Of a stretch of 64,000 nucleotides of DNA, positions 57,649 to 64,000 are shown piece after piece. The notes beneath the pieces are model-generated. The model saw only the letters and a list, made by a program, of their open reading frames with translations, had not been told where the DNA came from and did not search any database. The translations under genes were made by a program, and so were the position numbers. Numbering within the stretch: the stretch's first letter is position 1; each line of letters opens with the position of its first letter. Origin of the DNA: CAWACP01 sp963780655 (GTDB lineage: Bacteria; Acidobacteriota; Terriglobia; Bryobacterales; Bryobacteraceae); the NCBI GenBank assembly GCA_963780655.1, contig CAWACP010000016.1:162607-226606 (forward strand), given 5' to 3'.

Positions 57649-59849
57649 GGCGCGAGGAGCTTCGTCATTTCATCCAGCAGATCCGATTCGCGATTCAACG
57701 CCGCGGCTGCGCGCGCGATCTCCCGATCCGCGTCCGGCCACATCTTTTCCTCGATCGCCTCGCGAACCCCGGGAAGCGTCTTCACGCCATAGCCGGTATA
57801 GAAACCGGGCGCGTAGATCTGATGCCGGAACCACGGCCGGCGCGGCAGACCCGCGTCATCGGTGAGCCGGCGCTCACTTTGAATCAGCTTCGCGTTGAGC
57901 TCGCGCGCGGGCGGCTGCTTCGCGTCTTTCAGCGCTTTCTCGTATGCATCGGCGCTGCGTGTCAGCCGGTCGGAGGCGGTCTCGAGCGGCGCGAAATTCA
58001 GATGCGGCGGCACGGTCTCGCGCTTCGGCGGAACCAGCGTCTTCGTCGGATCTCTGATGGCCGTGAACACGCCCTCGTCCAGCTCGCGATTGAGCTCCTC
58101 CAGTTCGTCGTGCTTGTCCTTCCACAAAGTCTTCACCTCATCCACGTACTTGTGTATGGTGTCGGCAAAATCCGTGAACTGGAAGGGAAGCACGTCCGCA
58201 TCGGCCAGGCGCATCACCGCGCTCCCCACCGTCTGCGCCAGAGCGCGCCCGTAAACGAACTTCGTGTCCGCGAAATGCGTGTACCAGTAGAAATCGTCGT
58301 AGACCGAGTGATAGATTCCGCCTCCATCCTCGCCGCCATAGCCGAGGTTCAGCGAGGCAATTCCCAGATGATCGATGAACACGGTGTAGTCGCTCCCGGA
58401 ACCCAGCGCTCCCATGCGCAAATCGGGCCGTGACCGCAGCTCTTTCCGGTCCTCCGGTTTCGCGCCGGAGATCTCCGATAGCTGCAGACGGCGCTCGACG
58501 GTCATGCCGGTCTCGGGGTCCTGCACGTCGGCGGCGATGCCGTTCATGAAATGCTCCAGCGTGTGCGAGCCTTCCATGCCCAGCGTCCCGCGCCCATTGC
58601 CGTCGGTGTTGATGTACGCGGCGGCATGCGCCTTGAGATCGGCAGCGTGCTCTTCGGCCCATTCGGTGGAGCCCAGCAGACCCGGCTCCTCGCCGTCCCA
58701 CGCGCAGTAAATGATAGTCCGCTTCGGCGTCCAGCCCTTTTTGTGCAACTCGCCCAGCGCCCGCGCCTCTTCCAGCAGCGACATCTGGCCCGATATCGGA
58801 TCTTCCGCGCCGTTCACCCACGCATCGTGGTGATTGCCGCGCACGATCCACTCATCTTTGTATTCGCCGCCGGGTATGGTGGCGATCACGTCACGCACCG
58901 GTTTCATGTCCCAGTTGAAGGACAGCTCCAGATGGACCTTCGAGGCCCCCGGGCCGAGATGATAGGTGATGGGCAGGCTGCCGCGCCAGGCCTCCGGCGC
59001 AACCGGACCCTCCATGTGCTCCAGCAGCGGCTGCGCATCCGCGTACGAGATGGGCAGCACCGGGATCTTCGTCAGCGTTGCCGCCTCTCGGATGGGCAGT
59101 CGCTTCGCATTTTCTGTGGCGCCGATGCCCGGCGTGAGCGGATCCCCGGGATACACCGGCATGTCCATGACGCTGCCACGCTGCGCGCCGTACGGAGGAC
59201 GCCACGCGCCCGCGGGAAAGACGTCCCCCTGTCCATAGCCGTCGTCCTTCGGGTCGGAATAGATGATGCAGCCGATGGCCCCGTGCTCGGCCGCCACTTT
59301 CGGCTTGATGCCGCGCCAGGAGCCGCCATAGCGCGCTATCACGATGGCCCCCTTCACCGAAATGCCATGGCGATCGAGTTCCTCGTAGTCGGCCGGAACG
59401 CCGTAGTTCACATACACAAGCGGGCCCGTCACGTTGCCGTCAATGGAATAGGCGTTGAACACAGGCAACTGCTCGGCGGTCTGCATCGACGTCGGATCGA
59501 CCGCCACCGGCGGTTCTTCCAGCTTCGCGGTGTAGTGCGTGGGCGCCACCAGTTCCAGAACGCGCAGCTTCGGCGTGGGGAAGAGAACCGTGAATGTCTC
59601 GATGTGCGCATCGAGTCCCCACTCGCGGAACTTCGCCAGAATCCACTCGGCGTTGTCCTTGTCATACGGCGAGCCGACATGATGCGGGAAAGCCGAGAGG
59701 CGGCGCATGTACTCGCGCATGTTATCCGGCTGCGGCAGGGCGCGGAACTTTTCCTCCCACTGGCGCTCGTCTGGCGTGGCGTCCGGACTAGCGGCAAAAG
59801 AGGCGGCGATGAACAGCGTGAGCACGGCGGGGCGGATAAGTGAGGGCAT
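57645..59849 (-). CDS. M28 family metallopeptidase (glutamate carboxypeptidase II-like), exported
   Basis: The ATG at 59849 begins a signal peptide (MPSLIRPAVLTLFIAASFAASP). The 734-residue protein has a PA domain (VYVNYGVPADYEELDRHGISVKGAIVIARYGGSWRGIKPKVAAEHGAIGCIIY) and the M28 catalytic core with zinc ligands in GNHHDAWVNGAEDPISG, YCAWDGEEPGLLGSTEW, YINTDGNG and YHSVYDDFYW, and a helical C-terminal dimerisation domain. This is the organisation of PSMA/glutamate carboxypeptidase II. It would take C-terminal residues from peptides outside the cytoplasm. It is divergent from uvrB. Confidence 0.95.
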   Translation of the reverse strand: MPSLIRPAVLTLFIAASFAASPDATPDERQWEEKFRALPQPDNMREYMRRLSAFPHHVGSPYDKDNAEWILAKFREWGLDAHIETFTVLFPTPKLRVLELVAPTHYTAKLEEPPVAVDPTSMQTAEQLPVFNAYSIDGNVTGPLVYVNYGVPADYEELDRHGISVKGAIVIARYGGSWRGIKPKVAAEHGAIGCIIYSDPKDDGYGQGDVFPAGAWRPPYGAQRGSVMDMPVYPGDPLTPGIGATENAKRLPIREAATLTKIPVLPISYADAQPLLEHMEGPVAPEAWRGSLPITYHLGPGASKVHLELSFNWDMKPVRDVIATIPGGEYKDEWIVRGNHHDAWVNGAEDPISGQMSLLEEARALGELHKKGWTPKRTIIYCAWDGEEPGLLGSTEWAEEHAADLKAHAAAYINTDGNGRGTLGMEGSHTLEHFMNGIAADVQDPETGMTVERRLQLSEISGAKPEDRKELRSRPDLRMGALGSGSDYTVFIDHLGIASLNLGYGGEDGGGIYHSVYDDFYWYTHFADTKFVYGRALAQTVGSAVMRLADADVLPFQFTDFADTIHKYVDEVKTLWKDKHDELEELNRELDEGVFTAIRDPTKTLVPPKRETVPPHLNFAPLETASDRLTRSADAYEKALKDAKQPPARELNAKLIQSERRLTDDAGLPRRPWFRHQIYAPGFYTGYGVKTLPGVREAIEEKMWPDADREIARAAAALNRESDLLDEMTKLLAP

Positions 59850-59924
59850 GGAAGGCACAGTATAGCGCCGCGTGCCAGATGATCGCTGAATATTCGGAAC
59901 CCTCGAAAATGCAGCTTCACCTCC

Positions 59925-60006
59925 CCGTGGGGCAGACGATCGGGTTTTGTCGTCTGCCCGGGCACTCGAACAGGCAGACGACATAAACCGATCGTCTGCC
60001 CCACGG
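59925..60006. repeat. 34-bp imperfect inverted repeat between M28 and uvrB
   Basis: The left arm, CCGTGGGGCAGACGATCGGG to 59958, pairs with 59973-60006 (GGCAGACGACATAAACCGAT to CCCACGG), with two mismatches and a 14-base loop. Each arm also holds an internal smaller palindrome (GGCAGACGA-TCGTCTGCC). Such structure resembles a small non-coding mobile element or paired REP units of the GTGGGGCAG variant type. Confidence 0.85.
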
Positions 60007-60126
60007 AGCCAAAGCTTCGCGGGCTCCCCTGAAAACGTGAGGGAGCGGTTTGGTTGCGCTCTGCTGCGCACCCTCGGGCAGGCATTCAGCGCTGGAACAC
60101 CGGGGCCCCACGGTATCCTGAAAGAA

Positions 60127-62145
60127 ATGCCTTTTCATCTCGTCGTCGACTATCGCCCGCGGGGCGACCAGGGCGCGGCGATCGACCAGCTTATGCGCGG
60201 CATTCAGGATGGTGAGCGCGATCAGGTGCTGCTCGGCGTCACCGGTTCCGGCAAGACGTTCACCATGGCGAAGGTCATCGAGAAATCGAACCGGCCGGCC
60301 CTCGTCCTCGCCCACAACAAGACGCTCGCCGCCCAGCTCTATCACGAGTTTCGGAGCTACTTTCCGCGGAATGCCGTGGAGTATTTTGTCAGCTACTACG
60401 ATTACTATCAACCCGAGGCGTACATTCCCTCAGGCGACGTTTACATCGAAAAGGAAGCCACTATCAACGACGAGCTCGACAAGCTGCGGCTGTCGGCAAC
60501 CCGGTCCCTTTTCGAGCGGCGCGACTGCATAATCATCGCCAGCGTGAGCTGCATTTACGGACTCGGGTCGCCGGAAGCCTACTATGGCATGCTGCTGATG
60601 CTCGAGAAGGGGCAGAAGATCTCGCGCCAGCAGATCGTGTCGCGCCTGGTGGAGATTCTCTACGACCGCAACGACAGCGATTTCCGGCGCGGCGCGTTTC
60701 GCGTGCGCGGCGATGTCATCGAAGTGTACCCCACCTACGACGACAACGCGTACCGCATCGAGCTGTGGGGCGACGAAGTGGAGAGCCTCAGCCAGATCGA
60801 CCCGTTGCTCGGCCAGGTCAAGCAAACCTACCTTCGCCTGCCCATCTATCCGAAAACGCACTATGTGATGACGCCGGAATCGCGCGAGCGGGCGCTCCAC
60901 AGCATCGAAGAAGAGCTGACGTGGTGGCACGGCGAGCTGACCAAATCCGGCAAGCTGATCGAAGCGCAGCGGCTCTATCAGCGCACCATGTTCGATCTGG
61001 AAATGATCCGCCAGATCGGATATTGTCACGGAATCGAGAATTATTCCCGCCATTTCTCCGGACGGCTGCCCGGCGAAGCCCCGCCCACGCTGCTCGATTA
61101 TCTGCCGCACGATTCGCTGATCTTCATTGACGAGAGCCATCAGACCGTCCCGCAGTTGCGGGGGATGTACCACGGCGATCGCTCGCGCAAGAACATTCTG
61201 GTGGACTACGGTTTTCGTCTGCCCAGCGCACGCGATAACCGTCCCCTGACCTTCGAAGAGTTCGAGAACCGCGTCAATCAGGTGGTCTACGTATCGGCAA
61301 CGCCCGGACCGTACGAGCTGACCAAGTCAGGCGGCGTGGTGGTGGAGCAGATCATACGGCCCACCGGCCTGGTGGATCCGGAGATCGACATTCGCCCCAT
61401 CCGTGGGCAGGTGGATCATCTGCTGAACGAAATCCGGATTCGGACGGAAAAGAACGAGCGCGTGCTCGTCACCACGCTCACCAAGCGTATGTCCGAGGAT
61501 CTGGCCGAGTATTACACCGAGGTTGGCGTGAAATGCGCGTACCTCCACTCGGAGGTCAGCACGCTCGACCGCATCAAAATACTGCGCGATCTCCGCCGAG
61601 GCGACTACGACGCGCTCATCGGCGTGAACCTGCTGCGCGAGGGGCTCGATCTGCCGGAGGTGTCTCTGGTAGCCGTGCTCGATGCCGACAAGGAAGGCTT
61701 TCTCCGTTCCAGCGGATCGCTGATCCAGACCATGGGCCGCGCCGCCCGAAACCTGAACGGCCGGGCGATTCTTTATGCCGATGTGATGACCGACAGCATG
61801 CGGCGAGCCATCGACGAAACCAACCGGCGGCGCGCCATTCAGAAAGCGTACAACGAGGAAAACGGCATCACGCCGCAATCCATCATCAAGCCCATCGACA
61901 TGAGCCTCATCGCCATCGCCGAGGCCGATTACGTGACGGTGCCGCTGGACACCGATGAACCCGCGGCCGAGATGACGGCGCAGCAGCGCGATAAGCTCAT
62001 CCAGGAGCTCGAAGCGTCCATGCGCGAAGCGGCCGTGAAGTTCGAGTTCGAAAAGGCCGCGCAATACCGCGATCGCGTGAAGGCGCTGAAGGCCCGGGGA
62101 ATCTATGAGGAAACGGCGGCCGGCGGGTCTGCTGGCGTCGGGTAA
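60127..62145 (+). CDS. uvrB: UvrABC excision nuclease subunit B
   Basis: The 672-residue protein has the helicase motifs of UvrB: VLLGVTGSGKTFTMAKVI (Walker A), the beta-hairpin YFVSYYDYYQPEAYIPSGDVYIEKEATINDELDKLRLSATRSLFERRDCIIIASVSCIYGLGSP, DSLIFIDESHQTVPQLRGM (DESH), YVSATPGPYE, LVTTLTKRMSEDLAEYY, GVNLLREGLDLPEVSLVAVLDADKEGFLRS, and a C-terminal UVR helix (LEASMREAAVKFEFEKAAQYRDRVKALK). It works in nucleotide excision repair with UvrA and UvrC. The ATG at 60127 is the canonical start; the longer open frame has no homology. Confidence 0.98.
   Translation: MPFHLVVDYRPRGDQGAAIDQLMRGIQDGERDQVLLGVTGSGKTFTMAKVIEKSNRPALVLAHNKTLAAQLYHEFRSYFPRNAVEYFVSYYDYYQPEAYIPSGDVYIEKEATINDELDKLRLSATRSLFERRDCIIIASVSCIYGLGSPEAYYGMLLMLEKGQKISRQQIVSRLVEILYDRNDSDFRRGAFRVRGDVIEVYPTYDDNAYRIELWGDEVESLSQIDPLLGQVKQTYLRLPIYPKTHYVMTPESRERALHSIEEELTWWHGELTKSGKLIEAQRLYQRTMFDLEMIRQIGYCHGIENYSRHFSGRLPGEAPPTLLDYLPHDSLIFIDESHQTVPQLRGMYHGDRSRKNILVDYGFRLPSARDNRPLTFEEFENRVNQVVYVSATPGPYELTKSGGVVVEQIIRPTGLVDPEIDIRPIRGQVDHLLNEIRIRTEKNERVLVTTLTKRMSEDLAEYYTEVGVKCAYLHSEVSTLDRIKILRDLRRGDYDALIGVNLLREGLDLPEVSLVAVLDADKEGFLRSSGSLIQTMGRAARNLNGRAILYADVMTDSMRRAIDETNRRRAIQKAYNEENGITPQSIIKPIDMSLIAIAEADYVTVPLDTDEPAAEMTAQQRDKLIQELEASMREAAVKFEFEKAAQYRDRVKALKARGIYEETAAGGSAGVG
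62105..62145 (+). other. 41-base overlap of uvrB and the DUF2520-type gene
   Basis: The second gene starts inside the uvrB coding end in another frame, so translation is coupled if this start is used. Confidence 0.5.
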
Positions 62146-62884
62146 CGCCGCGGCGAACCCGCTGCTGCGGCTGCTCAGCGCGTCGGGAGCCCTGGGCCCC
62201 GTCGCCTCTACGTCGCTGCGGGTTGCCAGCCGCATCGCCAACGCGTTGGGAGCGGGCACGGCGGTGGATGATCCAGCTGCATTCGAGGGCTGCCGCCTCA
62301 TCCTGGTGCATTTGCCGGGCGAGGAACCCGGCGGCGTCAAGTGGCTCGAGCAATCGCAAGTCGACTGGGTCCGCCGCGCGGTTCTGATGGTGGAAGGCGA
62401 ATCCGCCGGGCCGTTGCGCTCGCTCGCTGAGCGCGGAGCGGCCATCGGCGTCGTCGCGGCCCTCCCGGGAATCGGCGAACGCTCGTTCCTTCTCGAAGGC
62501 GAACGCGCGGCCGCGGGTGAAATCCGCCCTTTGCTCCATGCCTGCGGTGCGCGGCTGACGCTGATCCCGCCGGGCTCGAAAGCGCCGTTCGATGCCGCTC
62601 TGGCGCTTTCCGGCGGGTCTGTGTTTGCCCTGCTCTCCGCGGCCGACGCCGCGCTGCGGTCGGCCGACCTGCCGCGCGATATGGCCGACCGCGTGCTTGA
62701 GAAATCCGTCGAAAGAGCCGTGCGCTCCTGGATGAAGGCGCGCGGCAAAGGCTGGAGCGGCTATGTCGAAGAGTTGGACCCCGACCGCGTGAAGCGCCTC
62801 TCCGAGTTGCTGGATGGCCACGACCCGCGCGCTGCCGCCCTGTTCCGGGGCGTCGCCCGAGCCGCCAGAGAGTTCATGGGCTAG
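62105..62884 (+). CDS. Rossmann-like protein of DUF2520 type
   Basis: The 259-residue protein overlaps the end of uvrB by 41 bases and is transcribed with it. The N-terminal half is an unusually arginine- and alanine-rich Rossmann-like fold (GALGPVASTSLRVASRIANALGAG, CRLILVHLPGEE, GAAIGVVAALPGIGER). The C-terminal part (FALLSAADAALRSADLPRDMADRVLEKSVERAVRSWM, ARAAREFMG) resembles the helical DUF2520 domain of short-chain reductases related to pyrroline-5-carboxylate reductase. The nucleotide-binding GxGxxG is missing from the start. The family assignment is tentative; an ATG later in the frame could be the true start. Confidence 0.62.
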   Translation: MRKRRPAGLLASGNAAANPLLRLLSASGALGPVASTSLRVASRIANALGAGTAVDDPAAFEGCRLILVHLPGEEPGGVKWLEQSQVDWVRRAVLMVEGESAGPLRSLAERGAAIGVVAALPGIGERSFLLEGERAAAGEIRPLLHACGARLTLIPPGSKAPFDAALALSGGSVFALLSAADAALRSADLPRDMADRVLEKSVERAVRSWMKARGKGWSGYVEELDPDRVKRLSELLDGHDPRAAALFRGVARAAREFMG

Positions 62885-63127
62885 GCCAATACTGTTCACT
62901 TAAGGCAGGGGCTGGGTGGGGCGGTCCCCAGGGCGGTCCCCCGGACCTCACGGGACGCCCTCGTCCCGCTGCCGCAGGCGCAGGCAGGTTCTCCGGGCGA
63001 GCGAGGGCGCCTGCAAACGATCAGGGCATTTTGCTTACCTGCGTCTCTCGTGAAACACAGAGGCGAATTCCGTCACCAATGTCTAAGCGACTGGATATCC
63101 GCGAAACCGTTTACACTGATTCTTCAG
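62885..63127. other. intergenic region before the MBL-fold gene
   Basis: GC-rich gap with a run of near-repeats (GGGCGGTCCCC twice at about 62919 and 62931, and GCCGCAGGCGCAGGCAGG near 62972). No gene is seen. The promoter of the MBL-fold gene is probably here. Confidence 0.4.
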
Positions 63128-63961
63128 ATGAGCGAGCAGGATCGAATGGAACTGCAGTGCTGGGGTGTGCGCGGCGGCATCCCCGTGCTCGACTCTGAGC
63201 AAAAGGCCTTTGGCGGCAATACTTCCTGCCTTGAGGTGCGCCTGCCCGGCGGCGCGGTAATGGTTTTCGATGGCGGCTCCGGCGTAAGGGCGCTGGGGGA
63301 CAGGCTGCAGCAGGAGGCGGCAGGCGAGCCGCTGTCCCTGCATCTGTTCCTGACTCATTTTCATTGGGATCACATCCAGGGAATCCCGTTTTTCGAACCT
63401 CTCTTCGACCCGCGCACCGACGTGACGTTTTGTTCCTTTCCCCCGGCCGTCGACTTGTGCAACCTTCTGGCCGCCCAGATGGCGCCGCCGTATTTCCCGG
63501 TGAGCTTCGAGTTCATGGCCGCTCAAAAGAACTTCGTATGTCTGGCCGAGGAGGACCGTCGCGTCGGGGACGCGATGGTGCATGCCTTCCCCCTGAACCA
63601 TCCGCAGGGCGCCTACGGCTACCGCGTGGACGCTCATGGAGCCTCTGTCGTGTTCGCCACGGATCATGAACACGGCGACCCAATCCTGGACGGTGTTCTG
63701 CGAAAAGCAGCCGAGGGCGCCGACGTTCTGATTTACGATGCGCAGTACACGCCCGAGGAATACGCCGGCAAGCGTGGCTGGGGCCACAGTACCTGGCTGG
63801 AAGCGACTCGCGTCGCCATGGACGCCGGGGTGGGCCGGCTGATCCTGTTTCATCATGATCCCGGCCATTCCGATCGCTGCATGGAAGCGATCCTCACGCA
63901 CGCCCGCGGTCATTTCGCACACACTGAAATCGCCACAGAGGGACGCCGGATCGTGCTCTGA
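63128..63961 (+). CDS. MBL-fold metallo-hydrolase
   Basis: I use the ATG at 63128; the open frame extends upstream without homology. The 277-residue protein has the metallo-beta-lactamase core: CWGVRGGIPVLDSEQKAFGGNTSCLEVRLPGG, the metal motif LFLTHFHWDHIQGIPFFEP (HxHxDH), HAFPLNHPQGAYGYRV, VVFATDHEHGD and LILFHHDPGHSDRCM. The GVRGGIP...GGNTSC start is characteristic of a subgroup related to phosphodiesterase/RNase Z-like hydrolases (PqsE/ElaC-like). The substrate is unknown. It is the last intact gene of the window. Confidence 0.92.
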   Translation: MSEQDRMELQCWGVRGGIPVLDSEQKAFGGNTSCLEVRLPGGAVMVFDGGSGVRALGDRLQQEAAGEPLSLHLFLTHFHWDHIQGIPFFEPLFDPRTDVTFCSFPPAVDLCNLLAAQMAPPYFPVSFEFMAAQKNFVCLAEEDRRVGDAMVHAFPLNHPQGAYGYRVDAHGASVVFATDHEHGDPILDGVLRKAAEGADVLIYDAQYTPEEYAGKRGWGHSTWLEATRVAMDAGVGRLILFHHDPGHSDRCMEAILTHARGHFAHTEIATEGRRIVL

Positions 63962-64000
63962 GGCCCATCCGGGTACTAGCTCGACTAGCTCGTACTCCCT

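Overview
The window is high-GC bacterial DNA with the content of an Acidobacterium of the Solibacter/Bryobacter type. The clues are a VWFA-domain protein of the acidobacterial kind, a fragment of an acidobacterial duplicated orphan permease (ADOP), many extracytoplasmic sensor and BON proteins, GH31/GH74/GH27 glycosidases, and a dispersed short palindrome of the type GTAGAGCAGGC-loop-GCCTGC. Taxonomy is inferred from these families; no rRNA gene is present.

Left third (1-17.9 kb): a stress and signalling region. On the minus strand lies a compact run of stress genes (UspA, DUF5335, HdeD, Hsp20, GrpE). On the plus strand follow a sensor-less sigma-54 activator, a CorA-type transporter, a thioredoxin-reductase-like flavoprotein that has lost its CxxC, a NarL-type regulator, a very large hybrid kinase with two complete kinase cores, and a FixJ-type regulator directly behind it. 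Then come a PAS kinase with a UBP zinc-finger protein, a VWFA protein, an MDR oxidoreductase and a triple-BON protein closed by a strong terminator.

Mobile and decaying zone (17.9-29 kb): an IS4-family element (18017-19604) with 17-bp inverted repeats and an 11-bp target duplication sits inside one of the palindromes and carries a KTSC-domain passenger gene. Beyond it are an ABC ATPase, a FecR/DUF6600 protein, a DUF4136 lipoprotein-like protein and a run of remnants: an ADOP permease piece, a hybrid kinase split by a one-base deletion at its H-box, pieces of an ABC ATPase and a probable phosphoglycerate kinase, an N-terminal piece of the thioredoxin-reductase-like gene, the 3' half of a tRNA-Thr gene and a piece of trmJ. 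The tRNA fragment looks like an integration scar. If so, the accessory DNA to its left is an integrated island.

Centre (29-42 kb): mostly housekeeping genes on the minus strand: hypA, trmJ, speA, a NodU-type carbamoyltransferase, glnS, gltX, a secreted protein with a metalloprotease-like motif and a TauE permease. On the plus strand are a cysQ-type phosphatase and a PIG-L deacetylase, with an internally deleted sugar-epimerase pseudogene between them.

Right part (41-64 kb): a hemicellulose (probably xyloglucan) degradation set, with GH27, two GH74 proteins and GH31, interrupted by a group IIC-like intron whose 5' end abuts a palindrome hairpin. Then come two tandem paralogous proteins combining a degenerate protein-kinase domain, a transmembrane segment and a SPOR domain (the least familiar architecture here). 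The window closes with vsr, an M28 peptidase, uvrB, a Rossmann/DUF2520 protein and an MBL-fold hydrolase. The same palindromes recur in most intergenic gaps. They supply stop codons to several genes and part of one signal peptide, and they host both mobile elements.
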